Shown: positions 1-7,784 of the stretch, in pieces | Layout: each line of letters starts with the position of its first letter | Numbering within the stretch: the stretch's first letter is position 1 | NCBI GenBank assembly: GCA_021204625.1 | Contig: JAJPZA010000061.1 | Span: forward strand, 1 to 40,498 | Length of the DNA stretch: 40,498 nt | Source: Clostridia bacterium | Lineage (GTDB): Bacteria; Bacillota; Clostridia; Christensenellales; Borkfalkiaceae | Reading direction: 5' to 3' | The notes under the pieces: generated by a model | Told to the model about the DNA's origin: nothing | Seen by the model: the letters and a program-made list of their open reading frames with translations, nothing else | Database searches by the model: none | Program-made: the position numbers and the translations under genes

Positions 1-613
1 AAAGCAACATCACCTGCGTGACGGACTTGTGCTAGTAATTTTCCGGGAATTAAGGATTATTATAAACTCTTTTCAGCGATATTAAACACAATTTCAGAAA
101 TATTTTAAATTTATTACATAGGCTTTCTTCTTTATTATCCAAAACGTGCATATATACTACACTTTTTCTTTGAAAAAAATTTTTAAAAAAGTTACTCAAA
201 TGCCCCGAATCACTTTAATTTTATCCTAAGTGGTCATTTGAGGATGTACACAGGATATTGGTTTTATTGTTCCGAACAGGGCACCTTGCCACATCTGTAC
301 TAAATTGCAAGAGGCGGAAGGCACTCTCCCGCCACATGTTGCTCCTGTATTATTCCGTCCGTGGTAAACTCAGCTTCGCCAGTATAGGGTAAGCTTAGCT
401 CCTCTAACTAATGTACTCGCGCACGCACGCGAACATTATTTTACACGCACGCGCGTACACATTGTCCTATAGTATAGTATCCAGTCAAGGTGAGACTGTT
501 ATCTCGCTTCCATTATTCACAGCTACGTGATTAGCTGTACAACAAAGCTCTGTTGACATCATACCAGCATGACATCATGTATATGATATCGACTCTGGCC
601 ATGTCCAGGCAGC
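1..613. other. Geneless left end, AT-rich then mixed
   Basis: I recognise no gene on either strand here. The first 240 bases are strongly AT-rich with A/T runs around 170-195. The remainder is of ordinary composition, with many stops in all frames. The one plus-strand frame that opens near 553 runs antisense into the GH5 gene and has no family resemblance. No tRNA, IS end or CRISPR repeat was seen. An alternating CG/CA tract at 417-462 is listed separately. Confidence 0.6.
422..453. repeat. Direct repeat CACGCACGCG x2 in an alternating purine-pyrimidine tract
   Basis: The 10-mer CACGCACGCG occurs at 422-431 and 444-453, a period of 22 bp (about two helical turns), separated by an AT-rich stretch. 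Both copies sit in longer runs of strict purine-pyrimidine alternation, a composition prone to Z-DNA. No gene lies immediately next to it, so a regulatory role is only a possibility. Confidence 0.5.
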
Positions 614-646
614 AAAAAAGCCGGGGAGCTTTGTCCCTGGCTTTTT
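614..646 (-). terminator. Intrinsic terminator of the GH5 gene
   Basis: The arms AAAAAGCCGGGGA and TCCCTGGCTTTTT pair across a GCTTTG loop with one G-T pair. Read on the minus strand, the stem is followed by a run of T. It lies about 40 bases past the GH5 stop codon. Confidence 0.8.
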
Positions 647-684
647 ATGCTTTCATGTATGGGTTAGTATATGATGGGTTAGTG

Positions 685-2022
685 TCAGTCTATCTTTGCA
701 GGGCCGCCGTACAGCTTGTCCTTCTCAACACGTGCTATGTACATATTATACAGCTTGGAAGGTCTTACAGCGTTCTCGGAGCCGACACCCTCATACTTCT
801 CTTTGATTTCCTCGTACGTTGCTGTATGAAGGTCTACAGGAGGTTCGTTCAACTCGATGATGCCCCAGTACTCCTTGAAGTTCTCACGCGTTTTGTACAT
901 AAACGCATTCGTCTTGTATGTCCAGCTGCAGTAGGACCATCCCATCTTCTGGAGCCAGTCTAACATGATATTCCATTCCCTATCGCCCGTGCAGATACAG
1001 AACTCTCCGCTGAGAACCGCACATCTTTTCGGCTGCTCCCAGTTATGCATCGCGCGCATCAAGTTCATTACAAACTTCTGAGGGAGCGGTGTAAGATTAT
1101 AGAAATGGTATTGGACCGCCACGTTCTCCCAGTTATAGTGTGACAGACGCGCACCGTGGATAGGGAAGGTGAAGTACTCTACTATGATCATGTGGTTCTT
1201 GTCGATGGCACGGATGGCTTTGTACAGACGGTCATAGAAGTCGAATGTCAGCTTGCCGGCGAACTTGTGCGGAGCCTTTCTGGTCTCATTAAGAAGGTCA
1301 TAGCCCATTATTATCTTTCTGTCTTTGTACCTTTCTGCAATCTTTTCCCAGAGAGCTATGGTCTTTGCCTCGTTCTCGGGGTTGCCGTAAAGGTTCCATG
1401 ACACGTCATCGCCGGAATGGTCATCCATGTTCTGTGAACCGTATGCGCCGTGGAAGTCAATGATTGCCCAGATTTTGTACTTCTCGCACATGTCCAGCGC
1501 CCAGTCGAGATACTTGAAGCCGTCCATGCCTTCAAAGTTTCTGTATGAGAAGGGGAAACGGATAATGTTCATTCCAAGGTCTGCGACCTGCTTGAAATCC
1601 TCTTCCTGGATGTACTTATCTATGTACAGCTCGCGGAGCTCACGGATCTGGTCCTCGTTGAGGTTGGGATTGGCACGCATGGCGTCCAGGCCGCGCTGCT
1701 GGGTGTAAGGCCTGTCCTTTCCGTTTTCGTCCTGCTCAAAGTCTCCGACGGCGCTCACTGCCATCCAGGGCTCCTGGATGAACCAGTTTCCAAAGTTAAT
1801 GCCGTGGAAGAACACGATGTTGCCGTCTCCGTCATAGAAGTTTGAGCCTACAGCCTGAACGAAGCCTGTAGGATTGTCTATCTTTGCAGGGCGGTTCTTG
1901 TTGGGCTTCTTTGTGAACAGAATGATAAGAGCCAGGATGAGGCCGATAAGAAGCACGCCCACAACACAGCCGATGACGATTCCGGCGATAGCGCCGCCGC
2001 TCAACAGCATGCTCGTAACCAT
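685..2022 (-). CDS. Membrane-anchored glycoside hydrolase family 5
   Basis: This is a 445-residue GH5-type (cellulase/exo-glucanase clan A) glycosidase. Residues about 11-36 form one strong hydrophobic segment followed by KKPNKNR, so the enzyme is probably held in the membrane by an uncleaved N-terminal anchor with the catalytic barrel outside. The barrel begins near HGINFGNW (73-80). The expected acid/base is Glu246 in LLNET and the nucleophile is Glu340 in LSGEF; His306 and Trp367 fit the conserved active-site positions. The start is supported by AAGGAGG on the minus strand about 13 bases upstream. A sigma-A promoter and four phased octamers lie upstream, and a terminator follows. Substrate is not certain: beta-1,3- or beta-1,4-glucan is likely for this branch. 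It is a single-gene unit. Confidence 0.88.
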   Translation of the reverse strand: MVTSMLLSGGAIAGIVIGCVVGVLLIGLILALIILFTKKPNKNRPAKIDNPTGFVQAVGSNFYDGDGNIVFFHGINFGNWFIQEPWMAVSAVGDFEQDENGKDRPYTQQRGLDAMRANPNLNEDQIRELRELYIDKYIQEEDFKQVADLGMNIIRFPFSYRNFEGMDGFKYLDWALDMCEKYKIWAIIDFHGAYGSQNMDDHSGDDVSWNLYGNPENEAKTIALWEKIAERYKDRKIIMGYDLLNETRKAPHKFAGKLTFDFYDRLYKAIRAIDKNHMIIVEYFTFPIHGARLSHYNWENVAVQYHFYNLTPLPQKFVMNLMRAMHNWEQPKRCAVLSGEFCICTGDREWNIMLDWLQKMGWSYCSWTYKTNAFMYKTRENFKEYWGIIELNEPPVDLHTATYEEIKEKYEGVGSENAVRPSKLYNMYIARVEKDKLYGGPAKID

Positions 2023-2220
2023 AATAATATGCTTTCCTCCTTACTACTTGTATCCCGGAAACAGCGCCGCGACCTGAGCCTTTATGCTCCCCCCTGTCTG
2101 CCGGCATCCTGTCCGGTGATTATGCCTTTCATTGCCGGAAAACCTGCAGGCACGGGCAGCCCCCTGCCTTATACCAGCAATCCAAATCCGCTTCCAACCG
2201 GCAATCTTAAAAGCAAGCTC

Positions 2221-2250
2221 AATATAATAATAGGATAGAAGGACCGTCAA
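2221..2250 (-). promoter_or_regulatory. Sigma-A promoter of the GH5 gene
   Basis: On the minus strand TTGACG (2245-2250) is followed after 18 bases by TATATT (2221-2226). The predicted transcript has a long leader of about 190 bases before the GH5 start. Confidence 0.65.
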
Positions 2251-2255
2251 TTTTT

Positions 2256-2326
2256 GTTCATTTGCTGCTCATTTCACACCTACGTATTCATCACATCTGC
2301 TCATTTTGTCTATTTCATGTTCATTT
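2256..2326 (-). promoter_or_regulatory. Four phased G(T/C)TCATTT octamers upstream of the GH5 promoter
   Basis: Plus-strand copies lie at 2256-2263 (GTTCATTT), 2267-2274 (GCTCATTT), 2299-2306 (GCTCATTT) and 2319-2326 (GTTCATTT). Start-to-start distances are 11, 32 and 20 bases, close to whole helical turns, and the array abuts the -35 box. This is the layout expected for cooperative activator or repressor binding. The regulator is unknown. Confidence 0.5.
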
Positions 2327-2385
2327 TGAGTCAAACAACCACTTTCTGACAGAAAATGACATCACCGGATGCCGGAGCGCGCAAA

Positions 2386-2409
2386 AGCCCTGCCGGTGAA
2401 GGCAGGGCT
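2386..2409 (-). terminator. Terminator of the SDR gene
   Basis: AGCCCTGCC (2386-2394) and GGCAGGGCT (2401-2409) pair perfectly around a six-base loop. On the minus strand the stem runs into TTTTGC. It lies about 70 bases past the stop of the extended SDR. Confidence 0.7.
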
Positions 2410-2478
2410 CGCTTTGATGAATATGCAGCCATGATCGGGTTTCATGGGAAGGCCGGGTGAATCCGGCATGGCAGGAAA

Positions 2479-4161
2479 TCAGTTCTTCTTCATTCCGAAC
2501 ATGAGGCTTATGCCTGCTGCGACGGCAATGAGCTGGGCGGGCTCAGCGGAAAGAGCGAGACCGTTGTTGAGGCCGATGATTGCGCTGAGTGCAAAGATGA
2601 GGTTGATGGACTTGGAGCAGCGCTCCTCGAATGACTCGCCAGCAAGAGCGGCGATGTCCTTATCTGTAAGGAAGGTGTCCTCACGGAGCGTTGCGGCCTC
2701 TTCATTCACTGCCTGCAGGAAGTCCGCCGTGATGGCATTGTAGCCGTGTTTTGCGAGAACGTCCAGGGAGGAGGAAAGGTCCGTGCACGGCATAATTTCT
2801 GAAAGGAGGGCTTCATCCGAGGCGGATGCTATGACTTCGTTGACGAGGTCAAAATTCTCCTTCGTTGTGGACACTCCATACTGAGCAAGTTTTGCGCTGC
2901 AACTGTCATAATCCTTGTCCGCAAAGATTCCTTTGAGCTCATCCCACTTCTGGGAGAGTGCTATGGCATTGTACGCATCTGCGAGGTTCTTTTCGCTGAG
3001 AGCCGTTATGCCGCCCTGGTTGAGTGTGATGCGGAGCTTTTCCTTGGACTTTGCGCCGGCAACGGCCTCCACAAACTTCCTTCCGCTTGTAAGCTTCTTT
3101 TCCTTGGTCTCCGCCTTCCTGGCCTTTTCATCCGCCTTGATATCCTTGGGAACGAAGCCTTCCGCAACGAGCCACTCCGCCTCATCCCTGAGGGTTTCCG
3201 CATAGGGGCGGGTATGGTAGCCGAGCTCATTCTCCGCCTTGGAATAATCGAAGGTGTTGTTGCGCGCGAGGTTGTATACGGCGAAGTTGGTCATGAGAGG
3301 CTTCTCTCCCGTCTTTTTGGCCTTCTTCTCCATCTGGTCCGCAAGCTTCCATGCCATCCAGAGCGGAACGTAGAAGTACGGGGTCTTGCATCCGGAGGCT
3401 TCATAGAGGAGCCTGCACATCTCCTTCATGGTGACTTCCTTGTTTCCAAGAATGTAGCACTCCCCTTTGCGGCCCTTGTCCGCTGCTGCGATGCATCCGT
3501 CTGCGAGGTCTCTGACGTCGCAGAGGTTGAACGAGCCGCCCATGCCTATGGGCATCTTGCCTGTCATGATCTTGATGACGGTTCCCGTTGTCTCGCCTAC
3601 GGCGAAGTCCTTGGGACCCAGAATTCCGCTGGGATGAACTATGCAGGCGTTGAGGCCGCGATCATGGACGGCGTCCAGGACGGCCTGGGATGCCATGGCC
3701 TTTGTCTTGCTGTACCAGCCGACAACCTTGTCGCTCTCTGAATCAAAGTGGTCCACTTCCGTTATAGCCTGGCCCTTGGGAAGCTCCGGTATGGCTCCAG
3801 TGGAGCTTACGTATACCATCTTCTCACACTCGGGGTGCTTGAGGCACTGGTCTATCATGTTGTTGGTTCCGCCCACATTGATGTCTATAAGCTTCTGGCT
3901 GAAATCCGGGTTGGTGGTGACCATGCTGGCGCAATGGATGGCAATTGTCTTCGTCCCTGCAGGGACGTCAAAGAACTTGTCCAGAGAGGCCATGTCACAG
4001 AGGTTGCCCTCCACAATCTCAACTTCCGCAGGCACATACTTCACGGACTTGTCTCCGGGAAGCACAAGGGCCCTCACCCTGTCCCCGCGGGCCAGGAGGT
4101 TTTCACAGATGTGGCTTCCCAAAAATCCTGCCGCGCCTGTAAGAAGATAAAGCGTACTCAT
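2479..4161 (-). CDS. Extended SDR (NAD-dependent epimerase/dehydratase) with Nif11-leader-like C-terminal region
   Basis: Residues 1 to about 335 are an extended short-chain dehydrogenase. They show a Rossmann GAAGFLG motif (9-15), SST near 119-121 and the catalytic YSKTK pair Tyr150/Lys154, as in NAD(P)-dependent epimerases and dihydroflavonol-type reductases. A charged linker (about 340-375) follows. Two helical repeats (about 395-445 and 450-508) then resemble Nif11/NHLP-type leader domains: AKLAQYGVSTTKENF and VLAKHGYNAITADFL both match the leader-like pattern, and the second ends LTDKDIAALAGE. The last 40 residues are hydrophobic, with two candidate membrane segments before GMKKN. The usual SDR is about 300-350 residues, so roughly 220 extra residues are present. 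The start is supported by AGGAGAAAGGA. Catalysis is inferred from the family; the role of the tail is unknown. Confidence 0.8.
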   Translation of the reverse strand: MSTLYLLTGAAGFLGSHICENLLARGDRVRALVLPGDKSVKYVPAEVEIVEGNLCDMASLDKFFDVPAGTKTIAIHCASMVTTNPDFSQKLIDINVGGTNNMIDQCLKHPECEKMVYVSSTGAIPELPKGQAITEVDHFDSESDKVVGWYSKTKAMASQAVLDAVHDRGLNACIVHPSGILGPKDFAVGETTGTVIKIMTGKMPIGMGGSFNLCDVRDLADGCIAAADKGRKGECYILGNKEVTMKEMCRLLYEASGCKTPYFYVPLWMAWKLADQMEKKAKKTGEKPLMTNFAVYNLARNNTFDYSKAENELGYHTRPYAETLRDEAEWLVAEGFVPKDIKADEKARKAETKEKKLTSGRKFVEAVAGAKSKEKLRITLNQGGITALSEKNLADAYNAIALSQKWDELKGIFADKDYDSCSAKLAQYGVSTTKENFDLVNEVIASASDEALLSEIMPCTDLSSSLDVLAKHGYNAITADFLQAVNEEAATLREDTFLTDKDIAALAGESFEERCSKSINLIFALSAIIGLNNGLALSAEPAQLIAVAAGISLMFGMKKN

Positions 4162-4356
4162 ATAATCCTTTCTCCTTATTTAAAGGGCAAAAAGCGCACC
4201 CCTGCGTCTGCGCCCCGCCCTTTATCTTTTGTACGCTCTCCATTTTACGCAGAAAGGTAAAATGAAAGTAAAACGGGCGTCCCCTCACGCAACTTTCCCT
4301 ATTTCTGTGCAGAATGCAATAATCCGTAAAATCCTGCAATGCGCAAAAAGTCCGGA

Positions 4357-4386
4357 AGAAAAGGCCGGCGCATGGCCGGCCCTTTG
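4357..4386 (-). terminator. Probable terminator after the histidine kinase gene
   Basis: GCCGGC arms pair around GCATG, with imperfect extension by AAAG/CCTTT. On the minus strand the stem runs into CTTTTC. It follows the kinase gene and its 3' tandem repeat by about 90-120 bases. Confidence 0.5.
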
Positions 4387-4409
4387 TTTCCCTACCACTT
4401 AATTATATA

Positions 4410-4470
4410 ATGTCTGCCCTTTTTTATGTCTGCCCTTTTTTATGTCTGGCCTTTTTTTATGTCTGCCCTG
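4410..4470 (-). repeat. Tandem 16-17 bp repeat just after the kinase stop codon
   Basis: The unit ATGTCTGCCC plus a T-run occurs at 4410-4425, 4426-4441 and 4442-4458 (GG for GC, one extra T), then partly at 4459-4470. It starts six bases beyond the kinase stop. Identical units imply slippage or recent expansion. It is too short and spacerless to be a CRISPR array. Confidence 0.85.
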
Positions 4471-4475
4471 ACTGA

Positions 4476-5525
4476 TTACGCCGGGAGGATGACTGTGAAG
4501 GTGCTGCCCTTGCCGGGCGCGCTTTCCACAAGAATTTTGCCTCCGCAGAGGGTCACAATCCTGTGCGCGATGGCAAGCCCTATTCCGTTCCCCTGCACGG
4601 CAGAGACGCTGTCATGCTGGTAATATTTCTCAAAGACGTGCTTTATGGTCTCCTCATCCATCCCAATGCCTGTGTCCGTGAACTCCAGGAATATGGAGCC
4701 ATCTGCCTTTCTGCCCCGCACACGGATCTCGCCGCCCGAAGGGGTGAACTTTACGGCGTTGTTTAGAAGGTTTATCCAGACATGCTCCATTAGCTCTGCA
4801 TTGCCCAGATAGCTCATATCCTCTATATCCACATCCGGGGTTATGCTCTTTTTCTCCATGCGTGGAAGCAGCAGGATGACGCACTTTTTGACCTGCTCTG
4901 AGATGTCATAATCCTCTTTGCCGGATATTATCTCGCAGGCCTCCACCTTGGAAAGGAGCAGGGCGTTCTGCGCAAGCGCGGCAAGGCGCAGCGACTCATC
5001 CTCTATGATTTTAAGGTACTGCATGCGCTCTTCATCCTCTATCCCTTCCCCGGTCTCCGCAAGATACTGGGCGAAGCCGGCGATGGAGGATATGGGCGTC
5101 TTGAACTCATGCGAGAAAGAGTTTATGAAGGACTCCATCTCCTCCTTGGTCTTTTTGAGCTCTGCAGTCATCTTGTTGAAGCCGTCAAAGATAGGCTTGT
5201 ACTCCTCCTCATTCCTGCACTCCACGTGCACGTCCAGATTCCCTTCCGCCACGGCCTGTATTCCATCCAGAAGGGCTCCCATCCTGCTTCGCATGATGTG
5301 CAGAATCAACCAGGTGCAGAAGCCCGTGACCAGGGCCATCAGCGGCAGCACCGCAACCATGGAGATGGCAGTCTCCTGCGTGAGCCCCAGAAACAGGAAG
5401 GCCAGAAGGCCGTATATCATTGTAGCCGCAATGACAATGATGGTGTCTATAAAAAACAGCCAGCGGAACTTTATGAGCCGGAAGGTCTTCCGCGTGCTCT
5501 GCCCTGGCGCATTCTGCCCTGTCAT
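4476..5525 (-). CDS. Sensor histidine kinase (HAMP-HisKA-HATPase)
   Basis: This is a 349-residue membrane kinase with two adjacent transmembrane helices (about 22-47 and 52-77) and almost no extracellular loop, so it probably senses within the membrane or through a partner. A HAMP linker (about 78-130) follows. The phosphoacceptor is His139 in FSHEFKTP, with LLNNAVKF (N box), DTGIGM (G1) and GNGIGLAI (G2) behind it. I chose the ATG at 5525 because it overlaps the regulator's TGA as ATGA and has GGAGG upstream. An earlier in-frame start would add 45 arginine-rich residues that are only the regulator gene read in another frame. The kinase is expected to phosphorylate the regulator encoded just upstream. 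The signal is unknown. Confidence 0.9.
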   Translation of the reverse strand: MTGQNAPGQSTRKTFRLIKFRWLFFIDTIIVIAATMIYGLLAFLFLGLTQETAISMVAVLPLMALVTGFCTWLILHIMRSRMGALLDGIQAVAEGNLDVHVECRNEEEYKPIFDGFNKMTAELKKTKEEMESFINSFSHEFKTPISSIAGFAQYLAETGEGIEDEERMQYLKIIEDESLRLAALAQNALLLSKVEACEIISGKEDYDISEQVKKCVILLLPRMEKKSITPDVDIEDMSYLGNAELMEHVWINLLNNAVKFTPSGGEIRVRGRKADGSIFLEFTDTGIGMDEETIKHVFEKYYQHDSVSAVQGNGIGLAIAHRIVTLCGGKILVESAPGKGSTFTVILPA

Positions 5526-6268
5526 GCCTTCCGCCCTCCTTCCGCTTCTTTGCCGTCTCCGCCGTCCGCATCTTTTCCACCGGCGCCTGCGGCGGCGTTC
5601 TCTTGAATCACGGCCTTGTACCCGAGGCCACGGATGGATACCAGCTCCACTTCCGGGCATCCTGCGAGCTTTCCTCTGAGCCTGCTTATGTACGTCTTTA
5701 TGGAGTCATAATCCGTCTCTGTGTCATACCCCCAGACGTCATCCATTAGCTGCTGCTTGGTGAAGACCACGTCCGGATATGAAAGGAGCTTGTACAAAAG
5801 AGCGAACTCCGTCTTCGTGAGTTCCAGGCTGTTTCCGCCATATGAGGCCTCCAATCTGTCCTCATCCAGCGTAAGGCCGCCAATGACAATCTTCTTTTCC
5901 GCGGCAATTTTGGAGCGCCGCAGAAGGGCGTCTATGCGCCAGACGAGCTCATCATAGTCTATTGGCTTGACCATATAGTCATCCGCGCCAGACTCAAAGC
6001 CCTCTTTCTTGTGCTGCATGGAGCCCATGGCGGTTAGCATTATGACGGGCCTCATATCCCCGCCGACCCGCATGCTTCTAAGCAGCTCATACCCGTTCAT
6101 TCCGGGCATCTGGATGTCCAGAATGACGAGATCCACATGCTCATGGGACATGACGTCCAGAGCCTCCGCCCCGTCTGCTGCCTCCAATACCTTGTATCTT
6201 GATCCAAGCTTGGCTTTAGTGAGAAGACGGACCATGCGGTCATCATCCACTATCATTACCGTAACCAT
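5522..6268 (-). CDS. OmpR-family response regulator
   Basis: The 248-residue protein has a receiver domain (1 to about 115) with acidic pocket Asp8-10, phosphoacceptor Asp51 (LVILDIQMPG), Thr79 and Lys101. A winged-helix DNA-binding domain follows (about 125-222) with the family motif YISRLRGKL and an IRGLGYKA end. The last 26 residues are a Gly/Ala/Glu/Lys-rich tail not needed by the family. The start at 6268 follows AGGA by about eight bases; longer in-frame starts upstream would fuse noncoding sequence to the receiver. It is first in a two-gene operon with the kinase, with ATGA coupling. A candidate -10 box lies at 6350-6355, giving a leader of about 75 bases that contains a short GC hairpin. 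Confidence 0.92.
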   Translation of the reverse strand: MVTVMIVDDDRMVRLLTKAKLGSRYKVLEAADGAEALDVMSHEHVDLVILDIQMPGMNGYELLRSMRVGGDMRPVIMLTAMGSMQHKKEGFESGADDYMVKPIDYDELVWRIDALLRRSKIAAEKKIVIGGLTLDEDRLEASYGGNSLELTKTEFALLYKLLSYPDVVFTKQQLMDDVWGYDTETDYDSIKTYISRLRGKLAGCPEVELVSIRGLGYKAVIQENAAAGAGGKDADGGDGKEAEGGRKA

Positions 6269-6349
6269 CTGTATTATCCTGTGCCTTGTATTCCAAATAT
6301 CATCCGTCCGGCCCGGCATCTCCGGGACGCCGTCCAAACATGCAACAGT

Positions 6350-6355
6350 ATTATA
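6350..6355 (-). promoter_or_regulatory. -10 box TATAAT for the two-component operon
   Basis: The minus strand reads TATAAT here, about 80 bases before the regulator start. No convincing -35 was found at 16-18 bases, so this may be an activator-dependent promoter. Confidence 0.45.
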
Positions 6356-6483
6356 CATCCTTGAGCATGAAAACAGCATTGCATACGCCTGAGATAATGG
6401 CATTTTATTATGCAAGCCAAGGCCCGCAAAATGGCAGCACTCTGCCGCATCTCCGTGGACGGATTCTCCCTGCGGACAGAAGA

Positions 6484-6518
6484 AAAACACCCGGACATTT
6501 GCCATGTCCGGGTGTTTT
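6484..6518 (-). terminator. Terminator of tRNA-Pro
   Basis: Fifteen-base perfect arms (6484-6498 and 6504-6518) pair around a five-base loop and run into a T-rich tail on the minus strand. The stem begins at the CCA end of the tRNA. Confidence 0.9.
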
Positions 6519-6594
6519 GGTTGGAGCAGAGAGACTTGAACTCTCGACCTTCTGGTCCCTAACCAGACGCGCTACCAAACTGCGCTATGCCCCA
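6518..6594 (-). tRNA. tRNA-Pro, anticodon AGG, CCA encoded
   Basis: The 77-base cloverleaf folds fully. The acceptor TGGGGCA pairs with TGCTCCA with one G-T, and position 8 is T. The D stem is GCGC/GCGC. The anticodon arm is TCTGG-TTAGGGA-CCAGA, and the T arm is GAGAG-TTCAAGT-CTCTC. Discriminator A and CCA follow. The loop places AGG at positions 34-36 with G37, reading proline CCU. A34 is unusual in bacteria outside tRNA-Arg(ACG). The first pair T1-A72 also differs from the C1-G72 usual in bacterial tRNA-Pro. Confidence 0.88.
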
Positions 6595-6614
6595 ATGAGC
6601 TCGTTTGTGCCATT

Positions 6615-6642
6615 ATTATACACAATCCGGAGGAAAAATCAA
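6615..6642 (-). promoter_or_regulatory. Promoter of tRNA-Pro
   Basis: The minus strand shows TTGATT (6637-6642), a 16-base spacer and TATAAT (6615-6620), about 20 bases upstream of the tRNA. Confidence 0.6.
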
Positions 6643-6791
6643 ACTCTTTTAGGGGTCTCCGCAATATATTTTCCGCCGAAATTTTCATCCGGGATTTTTC
6701 TCCGAAGTTTGCATGCAAGTTCACCCGTCGTGACATTTAAAATCGGCGCCGCGCCGACTAAACAAAACGGCACCGACAAAAGAATCCGTAA

Positions 6792-7399
6792 GAAGAGCAA
6801 ACAGGGGCAACCGTGAAGGAGATGGCAAAGTCCCCCACCTTCATTATCCTTCTCATCTGGAACATATGCATGCGCATATGCGGCCTCATCCTCTTGGACC
6901 ATGCCGCGAGCATGGCGGCGTTCTTCGGCGGGCTTGCCATCATAGCCATGATGGTCTCCCCGGCAAACGGCCTCGGCAGCATGGTTGCGGGCGCCACGAT
7001 GGACAAGATTGGCTTAAAGCGCATAGCGGTCATTGCTCCGCCGTGATGGTCTTGTCCGGCGCAGGAATCAGCTCATGGGCGCTCATTGTTGCGGCCCTCC
7101 TTCCCGGCGGCTTCGCGTACGGCGGCTCCTCCATCTCATATTCCGCGGGAATAAAGAACGCGTTCGGCCCCAGGCATTACACGCAGAACTTCGCCCTCTC
7201 ACAGCTTGCAATGGGCGTGGCGGCGCTCTTCGAGTCCGCCTCCGGCGAGGTCTACGACCTCTTCGGCTCATACCTGTCCGTGGGCGTCATGATGCTCATC
7301 TTCGCGGCAATTGCCCTTGTCATGGCCTTTCCGGGCCTGAAATTCTTCAAGCCGCAATACGAGTCTCCGGCGAACCTTCTGCCAAGGAAGCTCCGGTGA
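6792..7399 (+). pseudogene. Decayed MFS transporter, C-terminal half only
   Basis: The fragment encodes the middle loop and last six helices of a major facilitator, most like the oxalate/formate antiporter (OFA) branch. Recognisable pieces are KEMAKSPTF entering TM7, NGLGSMVAGATMDKIGLKR (the second-half loop motif) and, in the next frame, AFGPRHYTQNFA and the final helices. A stop codon lies in frame at 6789, the whole N-terminal half is absent, and the frame shifts once near 7041 (first frame ends at 7046, second continues to 7399). Intact members have about 400 residues and 12 helices. Transport by this product is not credible. Confidence 0.8.
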
Positions 7400-7548
7400 C
7401 CCCGCTCCGCTCACCCGGCGCTCATGCAGTCCTCCCGGAAGATATCCGACACAAAAGCCTCTAATATATATTAAATCCAAGGCGTTTTCCGCCCTGCGGA
7501 AATTATGTGCAGACAGCACTTTAATCTTGTGCACAATACCCTGTTCCG

Positions 7549-7573
7549 GCCGGGAAGGCAAGCCCTTCCCGGC
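7549..7573 (+). terminator. Hairpin after the MFS remnant
   Basis: GCCGGGAAGG (7549-7558) and CCTTCCCGGC (7564-7573) pair around a five-base loop, followed by TTGTGTTTTG. Its tail overlaps the -35 of the next promoter. Confidence 0.55.
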
Positions 7574-7602
7574 TTGTGTTTTGCCCTGGCGCAGGATATA
7601 AT
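7574..7602 (+). promoter_or_regulatory. Promoter of the feoAB leader
   Basis: TTGTGT (7574-7579), a 17-base spacer and TATAAT (7597-7602). It is the only good promoter found ahead of feoA, about 220 bases upstream of its start. Confidence 0.7.
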
Positions 7603-7634
7603 TTAGGGACACACGCAAAAGCCGAGGCGGGATC

Positions 7635-7748
7635 ATGAAAGAATTGCAAAGGATTACAGAGGCAAAAATACGGGCTGTGCGTCCGCAGGCAGGCACATTC
7701 TTCTCCCCTTCCTTCAAGGGCTTCTTTTTGCGTTCACAGAAAAACTGA
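7635..7748 (+). CDS. Possible 37-residue leader peptide upstream of feoA
   Basis: This short frame starts MKELQRITEAK and ends FFLRSQKN. It begins about 30 bases after the predicted transcription start, and its TGA abuts the stem of a strong terminator. It is basic with a phenylalanine-rich middle. The upstream GAGG is weak. It may be a regulatory leader peptide for feoAB, a standalone small protein, or chance coding in a regulatory RNA. I do not recognise a family. Confidence 0.3.
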   Translation: MKELQRITEAKIRAVRPQAGTFFSPSFKGFFLRSQKN

Positions 7749-7784
7749 GATGCGGCATCCGGTACCGGAAGCCGTATCTTTTTT
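7749..7784 (+). terminator. Strong terminator between the leader and feoA
   Basis: GATGCGGCATCCGG pairs with CCGGAAGCCGTATC (one mismatch, one G-T) and is followed by six T. It sits only 35 bases before the feoA start, so transcripts from upstream must read through it. The segment ATACGGGCT at 7668-7676 could pair with AGCCGTAT of the right arm (one bulge) as a weak alternative. Confidence 0.8.

Noticed and set aside
4200-4260. GCGCA...TGCGC plus T-run as an attenuator before the extended SDR
   Set aside because: The five-base stem with a ten-base loop is too weak to support a call.
4410-4470. CRISPR array
   Set aside because: Repeat units are contiguous with no unique spacers and are far too short. 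No cas gene is present.
7526-7537. Palindrome TTGTGCACAA as a member of the Sel1 operator family
   Set aside because: Half-sites overlap instead of being five bases apart, so the geometry differs; it was noted only as a possible relative.
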